DNA of 64,000 nucleotides from Gemmatimonadetes bacterium 13_1_40CM_69_22 (GTDB lineage Bacteria; Gemmatimonadota; Gemmatimonadetes; Gemmatimonadales; GWC2-71-9): NCBI GenBank assembly GCA_001917665.1, contig MNEL01000024.1, positions 1 to 64,000 of the forward strand, read 5' to 3'. Shown piece by piece: positions 1 to 9,447 of this stretch (position 1 is its first letter; each line of letters starts with the position of its first letter). The notes under the pieces were generated by a model. It saw only the letters and a program-made list of their open reading frames with translations, ran no database searches and was not told where the DNA came from. The position numbers and the translations under genes were made by a program.

Positions 1-8
1 GTCAGCCC

Positions 9-1007
9 ATGGCGCGCGTCTTCTCCGGCATCCAGCCCTCGGGCGAGCTGCACATCGGCAACTACTTGGGCGCCGTGCAGAACTGGGTCAAGCTGCAGCA
101 CCAGCACGACTGCCTGTTCTGCGTGGTGGACCTGCACGCCATCACACAGCCCTACGAGGCGTCGAGCCTCGCCCAGCGGACCATCGACATGGCCGTCGGG
201 CTGTACGCCGTGGGACTCGACCCGCAGCGCGCGATCGTGTTCGTGCAGTCGCACGTCCTCGAGCACAGCGAGCTCAACTGGCTGCTCAACACGGTGACGC
301 CGCTCGGCGAGCTCGAGCGCCAGACGCAATTCAAGGACAAGGCGCAGCGCCAGGAGAGCGTGCCGGTCGGACTGCTCAATTACCCCGTGCTCCAGGCCGC
401 TGACGTGCTGCTCTACCGGGCTACGCTCGTCCCGGTCGGCGAGGACCAGCTCCAACACCTCGAGCTGATGCGCGAGATTGCGCGCCGCTGGAACGCCCGC
501 TTCGCGAACGACGGCGGCTTCGCCTTCCCCGAGCCGCAGGCGCTCCTATCCACGGCGAAGCGCGTCCTCGGGCTCGACGGCCGGGCCAAGATGTCCAAGA
601 GCTTGGGCAACACCATCGGCTTGTTCGACTCGCCGGAGGCCATCTGGGAGAAGCTCAAGCCGGCCGCGACCGACCCCGCCCGGGTCACCCGGAAAGACCC
701 CGGCAACCCCGACATCTGCAACATCTTCACCATCCACCAGGGCTTCTCGAGCCCCGAGACTCAGGCGCGGGTCGCGCATAATTGCCGCACTGCGGGCTGG
801 GGATGCCTCGACTGCAAGCGGGTGCTGGCGGACAATATGATAGCCGCGCTCACTCCCATCCGCGAGCGGGCGCAGGCGCTACGGGCGGAGCCGCTCAGCG
901 TGAGCGCGACCCTGCGCGCCGGCGCCGCGAAGGCACGGGTGCTCGCTCGCGAGACGATGACCCAGGTGCGGCGCTGCATGGGCCTGCTCGAGGCGGGGGA
1001 GGCCTGA
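9..1007 (+). CDS. trpS: Tryptophan--tRNA ligase
   Basis: MARVFSGIQPSGELHIGNYLGA (HIGN) and KMSKS motif (AKMSKSLGN); full length 332 aa. Confidence 0.97.
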   Translation: MARVFSGIQPSGELHIGNYLGAVQNWVKLQHQHDCLFCVVDLHAITQPYEASSLAQRTIDMAVGLYAVGLDPQRAIVFVQSHVLEHSELNWLLNTVTPLGELERQTQFKDKAQRQESVPVGLLNYPVLQAADVLLYRATLVPVGEDQLQHLELMREIARRWNARFANDGGFAFPEPQALLSTAKRVLGLDGRAKMSKSLGNTIGLFDSPEAIWEKLKPAATDPARVTRKDPGNPDICNIFTIHQGFSSPETQARVAHNCRTAGWGCLDCKRVLADNMIAALTPIRERAQALRAEPLSVSATLRAGAAKARVLARETMTQVRRCMGLLEAGEA

Positions 1008-1678
1008 TGCAGCACTTCGCCCAGCAGATGGTCGAGATGTTCCGGCTGGAGCTGTTCCTCCAGCTCTGCCTCGCGACGCTGTTCGGGGGGGCTATCGGCT
1101 TGGAGCGAGAGCTCGGGGGCAAGCCGGCTGGCTTGCGGACGAACATCCTGATCTGTATCGGCTCCGTGCTCTACACGAAGTTGTCGATCACGATGGCTAC
1201 CGGGAACGCCGACCCGACGCGCGTGGCCGCCCAAATCGTCACCGGTGTCGGCTTTATCGGCGCCGGCACGATCCTCCACGCCCGCGGCGCAGTCGTGGGC
1301 CTGACCAGCGCCGCGACGATCTGGGTGGTCGCGGCGATCGGCGTCGCCCTCGGCGCCGCATTCTACTGGGAAGCGGCCGGCACGACGCTGCTGGTCCTGC
1401 TCGTGCTCCGGGGACTCGGACGGGTCGAGTTGCTGGTCGAGCGACACTCCACGCAGAGCATGCTCACCATTCACACCCGTCCGGACCCGACCGTCGTGGA
1501 AGATCTCGAGACGGTGGTGCGCCGCACCGGGCTCGAGATCGAGCGCCAAGCCAGTCGCCGCGAGAACGTCGACATGGTGATCGACTTCACGCTGCGGGGG
1601 CCGAAGCGGCTTCACGACGAGGTGATGATCGCGCTGCTCCATCACCCCGGCGTGCGAACCGTCTCCACCGGAGAGTGA
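1007..1678 (+). CDS. MgtC/SapB family membrane protein
   Basis: FGGAIGLERELGGKPAGLRTNILICIGSVLYT... typical MgtC N-terminus; ATG overlaps the trpS stop (TGATG). Confidence 0.9.
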   Translation: MQHFAQQMVEMFRLELFLQLCLATLFGGAIGLERELGGKPAGLRTNILICIGSVLYTKLSITMATGNADPTRVAAQIVTGVGFIGAGTILHARGAVVGLTSAATIWVVAAIGVALGAAFYWEAAGTTLLVLLVLRGLGRVELLVERHSTQSMLTIHTRPDPTVVEDLETVVRRTGLEIERQASRRENVDMVIDFTLRGPKRLHDEVMIALLHHPGVRTVSTGE

Positions 1679-2703
1679 CGAGACGCCTGGTGGTGGACCT
1701 CGCCTCGCCGCGGGCCGCCTGGCGGGTCCAGCCGTCCGCGGTGCAGGCGATTCGGGACGCCCTGGGCGAGGGGTGGGAAGTGGTCGAGGTCCACGCGCCG
1801 GCGGCGTCGGACGGGGACGGCGGCTCCGGAACGCCGGAGGCGAACGCCGCGGCGCGCGGGGCGGAGATCTACGTGGGGTACGGCGTGCCCGCCGGCGTCG
1901 TGCAGGCGGCCCGCGGCACGCTCAAGTGGGCCCACAGCGGCACGGCGGGAATCGGCGCGAGCCTGGCGCACCTCAGGGGGGCGGGCGTCGTGCTCACGAA
2001 CTCCGCCGCGGTACACGCCGATCCGATCGCGGATTGGGCGATCGCCGCGCTGGCGTACTTCGCCCGCGGCCTCGACCGGTTGCGCGAGTTCCAGGTAGCG
2101 GAGCGGTGGGCGAGGGTGGAATTCGCCGACCTGGTGATCCCGGTGCGAGAGTTCGGCGAGTTGCGCGTCGGCGTCTTCGGGCTGGGTGGGATCGGCGGGG
2201 CGGTGGCCCGCCGGGCGCTGGCGCTCGGCATGAGCGTGGCGGGCGTGCGTCGCCACCCCGAGCGCGGCGGGCCGCCCGGTGTGCGCTGGGTGGGCGGACC
2301 AGGCGACCTCGGGCGCCTGGCCGCCGAGAGCGACTGCCTGGTGATCGCCGCGCCGCACACGCCTGACACCGCAGCCGTCGTGACCGGGGCGGTGCTGGAG
2401 CGGCTCCCAAGCGACGCCATTGTCATCAACGTCTCTCGCGGCACGCTCTTGGACGAGACGGCGTTGCTGCACGCCCTGGATGCCGCTCGGCTGCGCGGCG
2501 CGGCGCTCGATGTGTTCTCGGCGGAGCCCCTTCCGGCGGGGCATCCGCTGTGGCGTCACCCGCGGGTGCTCGTGAGCCCCCACGTGGCGGCCGTGACGAC
2601 GCGCTTCTGGGAGCGCGAGACGGGGCTGATCGTGGAGAACATCCGGCGCTATCTTGCAGGGGCGCCCCTCGCCAACGTCGTCGACCTGGAGGCCGGCTAC
2701 TAG
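1675..2703 (+). CDS. D-2-hydroxyacid dehydrogenase (NAD-binding)
   Basis: GVFGLGGIGGAVARRALALGM Rossmann motif and INVSRGTLLDETAL signature; GTG start overlapping the upstream stop. Confidence 0.9.
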   Translation: MTRRLVVDLASPRAAWRVQPSAVQAIRDALGEGWEVVEVHAPAASDGDGGSGTPEANAAARGAEIYVGYGVPAGVVQAARGTLKWAHSGTAGIGASLAHLRGAGVVLTNSAAVHADPIADWAIAALAYFARGLDRLREFQVAERWARVEFADLVIPVREFGELRVGVFGLGGIGGAVARRALALGMSVAGVRRHPERGGPPGVRWVGGPGDLGRLAAESDCLVIAAPHTPDTAAVVTGAVLERLPSDAIVINVSRGTLLDETALLHALDAARLRGAALDVFSAEPLPAGHPLWRHPRVLVSPHVAAVTTRFWERETGLIVENIRRYLAGAPLANVVDLEAGY

Positions 2704-3881
2704 TGGAGGAGAAGTCCCGCAGCGCTCGGGCCAGCGCCGCCGAGACGCAGCCGCGCGGCGTCGAGCAGATCATCAAGGCGGCGATCGATCGCGGTGCCTC
2801 CGACCTGCACATCAAGGCCGGCGACGTGTTTCGGGCCCGCATCGACGGCAAACTGGTGCCGCTCACGAAGCAGCGGCTCACGCCCGAGCAGACCAGGGCG
2901 ATCGCGCTGCGCCTGATTGTCAATGAGGACGACCGGGCCAGGCTCGACAAGCTGCACGAGTACGACTGCTCGTGGGGCGTGCCCGGGGTCGGGCGGTTCC
3001 GCATCAACATCCTGCGGCAGCGCTCGTCGTTCATGATCGTGATGCGCGTGATCCCGTTCGACATCCCGACGTTCGAGTCGCTCAAGCTGCCGTCCATCCT
3101 CACGACGATCGCCGCGGCGGAGCGGGGCTTGATCCTGGTGACCGGGGGCACCGGCTCGGGCAAGAGCTCCACCATGGCGGCGATCGTGAACCACATCAAC
3201 CAGACGCACCAGAAGCACGTCGTCACGCTCGAGAACCCCATCGAGTTTCTGCATCGCGACATCAACTCCTCCATCACGCAGCGCGAGATCGGCGTGGACA
3301 CCGAAGACTTCCGGGCCGGCCTGCGGGCCGCGCTGCGGCAGGATCCGGACGTGATTCTGATCGGGGAGCTGCGGGACGTCGAGACGGTCGATACCGCGAT
3401 GAAAGCGGCCGAGACGGGGCGCCTGGTGATCACGACCCTGCATACCCCGGATGCGGCGACGACCGTGAGCCGCGTCCTGGCGATGTTCCCGCCCGAGGAG
3501 CAGGAGATCGCGCGCTTGCGGCTCGCCGAAGCGCTCCAGGCCGTGGTCTCGCAGCGGCTGTTGCCGCGCGCCGACGGTCACGGACGCGCGGCGGCCGTGG
3601 AGATCTTGATCTGCACGGCGGCCGTGCGCGACATCATCCGGGACGCGAGCCGTGCCCCCGAGCTGCACGACTACATCCGCGACGCCCGCGAGCAGTATGG
3701 GATGCAGACCTTGGACCAGCACCTGCTGGACCTGGTCGCGGAAGAGGTCGTCACGTACGAGACGGCCCTCGCCGCCGCGAGGCCATCGGTCGACTTCGAG
3801 CTCCAGATGCGGACGCTGCGACGACGCGCGCGCGTGACCGAGCCGGCGGCGGTTCAGTCGAGCGCGCCCCGCAAGCGGTGA
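2703..3881 (+). CDS. pilT: Type IV pilus twitching motility ATPase PilT-like
   Basis: Walker A VTGGTGSGKSST, DVILIGELRDVETV, TTLHTPDAATTVSR; GTG start at 2703. Confidence 0.92.
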   Translation: MEEKSRSARASAAETQPRGVEQIIKAAIDRGASDLHIKAGDVFRARIDGKLVPLTKQRLTPEQTRAIALRLIVNEDDRARLDKLHEYDCSWGVPGVGRFRINILRQRSSFMIVMRVIPFDIPTFESLKLPSILTTIAAAERGLILVTGGTGSGKSSTMAAIVNHINQTHQKHVVTLENPIEFLHRDINSSITQREIGVDTEDFRAGLRAALRQDPDVILIGELRDVETVDTAMKAAETGRLVITTLHTPDAATTVSRVLAMFPPEEQEIARLRLAEALQAVVSQRLLPRADGHGRAAAVEILICTAAVRDIIRDASRAPELHDYIRDAREQYGMQTLDQHLLDLVAEEVVTYETALAAARPSVDFELQMRTLRRRARVTEPAAVQSSAPRKR

Positions 3882-4765
3882 GCGGTCGGCCGTTCGGGGG
3901 GGTGCTCGCCCCCATCACCACGCCGTTCGACGGCGCCACCGGCGCGGTCGCCCCGATCCACCTCCGCCAGAACGTGGTCCGCCTGCTCGACGCTGGCCTG
4001 GACGGCGTGGTGGTCGCGGGCTCGACGGGCGAATCCGCGTTACTCGACCCCGACGAGCAACGCCGCATGATCGGCTGGGTGCGCGAGGTGCTGCCCGATG
4101 GGCGCTGGCTCGTCGCCGGGACCGGCGCCGAGTCCACACGGCAAGCGGTGGCGCTCACCCGCGCGGCGGCGGCGGAAGGGGCGCACGCGGTGCTCGTGCG
4201 TCCACCCGCCTACTTCGCGAACGCGACCTCCCCTGCTACGCTCGCCGCATACTACCGTGCGGTCGCGGACGCGAGCCCCGTTCCCGTCCTCATCTACAAC
4301 ATTCCCAAGTACACGCACCTTGCCCTCGCGGCCGGACTGCTGCTGCAGCTCGCGGAGCACCCGAACATCCGCGGCGTGAAGGATTCCTCGGGGGACGCGA
4401 AGAACCTGGCGGCGTATCGGGACGCGCTGCCCCGGTGGAGCGTCCTGGTGGGCTCGGGATCGCTCCTGTACGCGGCGCTCGAGCTCGGGTGCGACGGGGG
4501 CGTCCTGGCCGTGGCGTGCTTCGCGGCTCGCCGCTGCGCCGACTTGGTCGCCGCCTTCCGCGCCGGGGATCGGGGCCGCGCTGGGGCGCTGCAGGAATCG
4601 CTCGGGCCGCTCGACAAGGAGATCGTCGCGAAGCTCGGCCCCGCGGGTGTGAAGGCCGCGATGGACGCCGTCGGAGGGGGGCTGTACGGCGGCCCCGTGC
4701 GGGCTCCGCTCGCGCCGCTGGCCCAGGCCGATCGGGAGCGCGTGGCGAGCCTCGTCTGCGCGTGA
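3878..4765 (+). CDS. Dihydrodipicolinate synthase/N-acetylneuraminate lyase family protein
   Basis: GVLAPITTPFD, GSTGESALLD, YNIPKYT, GVKDSSGD: DapA-superfamily motifs; a bona fide dapA is present elsewhere (49484..50407). Confidence 0.85.
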   Translation: MSGRPFGGVLAPITTPFDGATGAVAPIHLRQNVVRLLDAGLDGVVVAGSTGESALLDPDEQRRMIGWVREVLPDGRWLVAGTGAESTRQAVALTRAAAAEGAHAVLVRPPAYFANATSPATLAAYYRAVADASPVPVLIYNIPKYTHLALAAGLLLQLAEHPNIRGVKDSSGDAKNLAAYRDALPRWSVLVGSGSLLYAALELGCDGGVLAVACFAARRCADLVAAFRAGDRGRAGALQESLGPLDKEIVAKLGPAGVKAAMDAVGGGLYGGPVRAPLAPLAQADRERVASLVCA

Positions 4766-5646
4766 CGGATGCCCGGGCGCTGCTCGAGGAGATCTCCGTC
4801 TCGCGGCTGGTCGGCACGCGCCGCCACGCCGCCGTCCGCGAGATTCTGAAGCGCGAGCTCGTCGCGCGGGGGTTTGTCGTCATGGAGCAGCGATTCGTGG
4901 CACGACCGCACCTGCCGCTGTGGGGTCGCGCGGCTGCCGACGCCGTCAACCTCATCGCGGTCCGACCGCGCGCCCGCATCACCGCCTGGCTCGCAGCGCA
5001 CTACGACTCGAAAGGCCAGCCGATCTCGATGGCCGCGCGCTTGATCCTGGCGGCGGCGTTCCTCGTGGGCTGCCTCGTCGCTCTGGCGGCGCTGCTGGCA
5101 GGCGGCCCGCCGCTCGCCCTCGCGGTTCCCCTCGCGCTCGGCGCGCTGTTCGTCGCGCTGAGCCGCGTATCGGGCAGCTCTCCCGGGGCGGTGGACAACG
5201 GCTCGGGCGTGGTGACTCTGCTGTCGACGGTGGACGCGCTCCCGCCCGATGCGGCGGTGGGCGTCGTCTTCACCGACGCCGAGGAGCAGGGGCTGCTCGG
5301 CGCGAGAACGCTCGTCCGCGAGCGCGCCAACCTCCTGGCGGACACCACCCTCATCAACTTCGACGGCATCGACGACCGCGGGCGGACGATCGCGTTCGTG
5401 CATCGCGGCGGTCCGATCGTGGATGGAATCGTGCGCTCGCTCGGCGCCCGGCGCGCCCGCCTGCTGCCGGTGCTCGTGGACGGCTTGGCCCTCGCGCACG
5501 CCGCGCGGGAGTGCGTGACGATCATGCGCGGCGACTGGGGGACGGCGCGGGTCGTGCACACGCCGCGGGATACAGCCGACCGGCTGAGGCTCGCGGGGGT
5601 GCGAGAAGTGGCCCGGGGTGTCGCGGCCGGGTTGTCCCCGGGCTGA
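4762..5646 (+). CDS. M28-family (aminopeptidase-like) membrane peptidase
   Basis: AHYDSKGQ, GAVDNGSGVVTLL, FTDAEEQGLLGAR: M28 metal-ligand motifs; central TM segments. Confidence 0.8.
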   Translation: MTDARALLEEISVSRLVGTRRHAAVREILKRELVARGFVVMEQRFVARPHLPLWGRAAADAVNLIAVRPRARITAWLAAHYDSKGQPISMAARLILAAAFLVGCLVALAALLAGGPPLALAVPLALGALFVALSRVSGSSPGAVDNGSGVVTLLSTVDALPPDAAVGVVFTDAEEQGLLGARTLVRERANLLADTTLINFDGIDDRGRTIAFVHRGGPIVDGIVRSLGARRARLLPVLVDGLALAHAARECVTIMRGDWGTARVVHTPRDTADRLRLAGVREVARGVAAGLSPG

Positions 5647-5654
5647 GAGCCCGG

Positions 5655-5718
5655 GCTCGGCGTGGTGTGCGTCCTTACAGGACGCCGCTGCGGCCGAGCG
5701 CGCCCTCTCAGGGCGCGG
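5655..5718. repeat. Multi-hairpin palindromic intergenic element
   Basis: GCGTCCT-TAC-AGGACGC and CGCGCCCT-CTC-AGGGCGCG hairpins, the first enclosed by GCTCGGC...GCCGAGC, right after the M28 stop codon. Confidence 0.5.
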
Positions 5719-5729
5719 ACAACGGCGCG

Positions 5730-5758
5730 TTGACGCCCAACGGCGATTGGCCTAGCTT
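5730..5758 (+). promoter_or_regulatory. Candidate sigma-70-like promoter for purA
   Basis: TTGACG -17 nt- TAGCTT. Confidence 0.5.
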
Positions 5759-5776
5759 CTCCCAGAGGATGCTCAC

Positions 5777-5801
5777 ACGCCCCGTCCCGCGGGGCGTTTT
5801 T
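5777..5801 (+). terminator. Intrinsic terminator/attenuator hairpin upstream of purA
   Basis: ACGCCCCG-TCCCG-CGGGGCGT followed by TTTT, 12 nt before the purA ATG and downstream of the candidate promoter. Confidence 0.6.
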
Positions 5802-5812
5802 ATTGGAGCGCT

Positions 5813-7093
5813 ATGTTCGGGCCGAAGACACACTGCGTCGTGGTGGTGGGCGCCCAGTGGGGCGACGAGGGTAAGGGGAAGCTCGTCGACGTGCTCGCCG
5901 AGCGCGCCGATCTGGTGGTGCGCTATCAGGGGGGCGCCAACGCCGGCCACACCGTCGACACCGGGGCCGGCGAGTTCGTGCTGCACCAGATTCCGTCGGG
6001 CATCATTCAGGGCGCCGTGTGCGTGGTCGGGAACGGCGTGGTGCTCGATCCGGAGACGTTCTTCACCGAGCTCGACGCCCTCACATCGCGCGGGATCCGG
6101 ACTGACCACAAGCTCTACGTCTCGGACCGCGCGCACCTCACGCTCCCCTATCACAAGCTGCTCGATCGCGCGCGCGAGCAGCGGGACAAGATCGGCACCA
6201 CCGGGCGTGGCATCGGGCCGACTTACGAGGACAAGTACGGGCGGCGCGGCATTCGCGTCGGCGACCTGCGCAACCTCGACCGCGCCAAGGAGCTCGTCTG
6301 CGCTCGCGTCGGGGCGGCGAACGAGTTCCTCGAGCTGCTCGGCTCGCACGAGCGGGCCGACTCCGACGAGCACGTGGACCTGCTCGACCGCCTCGCCCCT
6401 CGCCTCCTGCCGATCGCCGTCGACGCCGGCCGAGTCGTGTACGAAGCGCTGCAGCGCGGCGAGTCCGTGCTCCTGGAAGGGGCGCAGGGCGCCTTGCTCG
6501 ACGTCGATCACGGCACCTATCCCTACGTGACGTCGTCCAACACCACCGCGGGTGGCGCGGCGGTCGGCGCCGGGATCGGCCCCACCGCCATCGACGCGGT
6601 GCTCGGAGTAGTCAAGGCCTACACGACCCGCGTGGGGAACGGGCCGCTCCCGACGGAAGCGGAGGCGAAGCTCGCCGAACGCATCCGCGAGCTGGGCGGC
6701 GAATTCGGGGCGACCACCGGCCGGCCGCGCCGCTGCGGATGGTTCGACGCCGTAGTGGTGCGCTACGCGGTGCGGGTGAACGGCCTCACCGGCCTCGCCG
6801 TCACGAAGCTCGACGTGCTCGATTCGTTCTCTCAGATCCCCGTGTGTGTCGGGTACCGCCTCGACGGCGAGCCGTGCGACAGCATGCCCGCCGAGGTGGA
6901 GCGCCTCAATCGGGTGGAGCCCGCCTACGAGACGCTTCCGGGCTGGCAGAGGTCGCTCAGCCACGTGCGGCGCCTCGCCGATCTGCCGCCCGCGGCGCGG
7001 GCGTATCTCGACCGGCTCCAGGACCTGGCCCACGCGCCCATCCACTACGTGAGCGTCGGCACCCGCCGGGACCAGATCATCGAAGTGACGTGA
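5813..7093 (+). CDS. purA: Adenylosuccinate synthetase
   Basis: VVVVGAQWGDEGKGKLVD, GGANAGHT, TTGRGIGPTYEDK, EGAQG. Confidence 0.97.
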   Translation: MFGPKTHCVVVVGAQWGDEGKGKLVDVLAERADLVVRYQGGANAGHTVDTGAGEFVLHQIPSGIIQGAVCVVGNGVVLDPETFFTELDALTSRGIRTDHKLYVSDRAHLTLPYHKLLDRAREQRDKIGTTGRGIGPTYEDKYGRRGIRVGDLRNLDRAKELVCARVGAANEFLELLGSHERADSDEHVDLLDRLAPRLLPIAVDAGRVVYEALQRGESVLLEGAQGALLDVDHGTYPYVTSSNTTAGGAAVGAGIGPTAIDAVLGVVKAYTTRVGNGPLPTEAEAKLAERIRELGGEFGATTGRPRRCGWFDAVVVRYAVRVNGLTGLAVTKLDVLDSFSQIPVCVGYRLDGEPCDSMPAEVERLNRVEPAYETLPGWQRSLSHVRRLADLPPAARAYLDRLQDLAHAPIHYVSVGTRRDQIIEVT

Positions 7094-9447
7094 AACGGCT
7101 GCTCTGGGGCGCACTCGGCCTCATCGCCCTGCTGGGCGCGACCGGCGGCGCGACGCGGCTCTGGCTGGGCGCCGACGTGCCGCCGCTCGGCGGACGGGAG
7201 CCGGTCGCCGGCTTGCGGGATTCCGTAGCGGTGCTGTGGGATTCCCTCGCCGTGCCGCACATCTCGGCCCGCGACGAGGAAGATCTGTTCACCGCGATCG
7301 GTTACCTGCACGCCCGCGACCGGATGTGGGAGATGGACCTGCTGCGGCACGCCGCCCTAGGGCGGCTCAGCGAGCTGTTCGGCGCGCGCACCGTCGGCGC
7401 GGACCGAGCGCTGCGCACGCTCGAGCTCGGGCGGATCGCCGCCGCGCAGCTCGGAATCACCCGCCCCGAGGGACGCCGCATCCTCGAGGCGTACGCGCAC
7501 GGCGTGAATGCGTGGATCGCGCAGGGCCGGTACCACGCCGTGGAATTCCGGATGATCCGGCATGCGGCCGAGCCGTGGCGCCCCGAGCATTCCCTCGCAA
7601 TCGGCCGGCTCGAGGCGTGGGACCTCCGCACCACCGGGGACGAGCTCGAGCTCGGGAGCGTGGCGGCGCAGCTCGGCCCAGACCGGGCGGCCCAGCTCGC
7701 CCCGACGTATCCCGACACGGCGCCGACGATCGTGCCCCGGGGGGAGTGGCGCACAGGGCGTGGTGTCGGGGTGCAGCATGCTGCGCCCCTACGTTCCGCG
7801 CCATCACTGTCGTTTAGGACAGTGTCTCGCCGAGCCCACGCTTCAGCGTGGGGACTCGACGAGCGTGGATTCGATGGCCGCGCCCCCGCGTCCAACGCCT
7901 GGGTTTTGGGCCCGTCCCGCACGGCCTCCCACAAGCCCATCCTCGCCAACGACCCCCATCTGACGCTGCGGGCGCCGTCCATCTGGTATCTCGTCGGCGC
8001 GCACGCACCGGGATACGAGGTCGTCGGTGCCACCATCCCGGGGATTCCGATCGTCGTCCTCGGGCACACCGCGCGCCTCGGCTGGGGCTTCAGCAACGCG
8101 ATGGTGGACGACGTCGACTACGTCGCCGAAGAGCTGAGCCCGGATTCGACGCGGTATCGAACACCCGGCGGCTGGGCCCGGACGGAAGTCGTCGCGGAGA
8201 CGGTTCTCGTGCACGGCGGCACGCCCCTCGTCTACCGGCGCCTCCGCACCGCCGACGGCCCGGTGATCGAGCGCGCCGGACGCGAGCCGGGGCCGCCACT
8301 GGCCATGCGGTGGGTGGCGCACGATCCCACGGATGAGATCGGCGCACTACGGGCCATGGGGCGCGCGACCGACCTGCCGAGCTTCGAGGCGGCGGTCGCG
8401 GGATTCCGCTCGCCCGAGCAGAACGTGGTGTACGCCGACGCGGCCGGCAACATCGCCTATTTCCTCGCCGGGCACGTGCCGGTGCGACGCGGCGGCGCGG
8501 GGTTCGGCCCTGCGTCCGGGTGGGCGACAGCGGGGCGGTGGGACGGCTACCTGGCGGCGGCCGAGTTGCCGCGGATGGTGAACCCGGCGCAGGCCTATAT
8601 CGTCACCGCGAACAATCGTGTCATCGGCGACGAATATCCCTTCTACATTTCCCGGGAATGGGAACTGCCGTATCGGGCCCAACGCATCCTGGAGCTGGTC
8701 CGTCGGGACAGCGCGGCCACGGCCGGCTCGGTGGCGCGGGCGCAACTCGACATCGTGGACGTGTTCTGTCGGGCGATCGCGCCGCTTGCGGCTCGGGCCG
8801 CCGCGGCGGCGGGCCGCCCCGACGTCGCCGCCGGATTGCGCGCTTGGGATGGCGCCATGAGCCCGGAGCGCACCGAGCCGACACTCGTGTGGAGCTGGTA
8901 TCGTGAGCTACAGCGTCTCGTCTACGACAGTGTGTCGCCCGGGTATCGGCCTGCCGAACCGCTGCACCGCTGGCTCGCTCGTGGCTGGGGCCCGTGGAAC
9001 GATCTCGCGGCACTCGAGCGTCAGGCGATGGCGACGGTGCTGCCGCGGGCGGCTGGGCGGCCTTGGGGGAGTGTGCACGCAACGGTCCAGGAACATCCGC
9101 TGAGCGCGGTCCCGTTGCTCGGGCGACTCCTCAGGTTCAATGTCGGGCCGCTCGTCACTCCCGGGGGTAACTACACCGTCAATGTCGCTTCCACCGATGA
9201 GTTCGCCGCGCCGTTCGCAAGCTCGTGGGGCCCATCGCTGCGTCACGTCGTCGATTTCGGCGATGTGGACGGTGCCGGGGGCTTCATCCTGCCGACGGGG
9301 CAGTCGGGCTACCCGCTGTCACCGCACTATCGCGACCAGACCACGCGGTGGCTCAAGGGGCAGCTCTGGATCCTGCCGCTGGATGTGCAACGGGTGCGCA
9401 GCGTGAGCCGTCTGGTGCTCGTGGCCGACGGACGCGAACGCCCCTGA
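7090..9447 (+). CDS. Penicillin acylase family protein (Ntn hydrolase)
   Basis: SNAWVLGPSRTASHKPILANDPHL, GHTARLGWGFSN, NVVYADAAGNIAYFLAGHVPVR, GGNYTVN; GTG start at 7090. Contains an in-frame repeat-derived insertion (7765-7858). Confidence 0.88.
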   Translation: MKRLLWGALGLIALLGATGGATRLWLGADVPPLGGREPVAGLRDSVAVLWDSLAVPHISARDEEDLFTAIGYLHARDRMWEMDLLRHAALGRLSELFGARTVGADRALRTLELGRIAAAQLGITRPEGRRILEAYAHGVNAWIAQGRYHAVEFRMIRHAAEPWRPEHSLAIGRLEAWDLRTTGDELELGSVAAQLGPDRAAQLAPTYPDTAPTIVPRGEWRTGRGVGVQHAAPLRSAPSLSFRTVSRRAHASAWGLDERGFDGRAPASNAWVLGPSRTASHKPILANDPHLTLRAPSIWYLVGAHAPGYEVVGATIPGIPIVVLGHTARLGWGFSNAMVDDVDYVAEELSPDSTRYRTPGGWARTEVVAETVLVHGGTPLVYRRLRTADGPVIERAGREPGPPLAMRWVAHDPTDEIGALRAMGRATDLPSFEAAVAGFRSPEQNVVYADAAGNIAYFLAGHVPVRRGGAGFGPASGWATAGRWDGYLAAAELPRMVNPAQAYIVTANNRVIGDEYPFYISREWELPYRAQRILELVRRDSAATAGSVARAQLDIVDVFCRAIAPLAARAAAAAGRPDVAAGLRAWDGAMSPERTEPTLVWSWYRELQRLVYDSVSPGYRPAEPLHRWLARGWGPWNDLAALERQAMATVLPRAAGRPWGSVHATVQEHPLSAVPLLGRLLRFNVGPLVTPGGNYTVNVASTDEFAAPFASSWGPSLRHVVDFGDVDGAGGFILPTGQSGYPLSPHYRDQTTRWLKGQLWILPLDVQRVRSVSRLVLVADGRERP
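7765..7792. repeat. Decayed copy of the GTAGGGGCGCAGCATGCTGCGCCCCTAC palindrome
   Basis: GTCGGGGTGCAGCATGCTGCGCCCCTAC; same core as copies at 14218, 16874 and 24081. Confidence 0.85.
7806..7856 (+). repeat. Two-hairpin repeat element, copy A (inside CDS)
   Basis: ACTGTC-GTTTAG-GACAGT then GTCTCGCCGAG then CCCACGC-TTCA-GCGTGGG; homologous to 24161 and 40401. Confidence 0.8.

Noticed and set aside
2972-3877. N-terminal part of the 597-aa ORF 2972..4765
   Set aside because: Out-of-frame reading of pilT fused to the real DapA-family gene, which starts at GTG 3878
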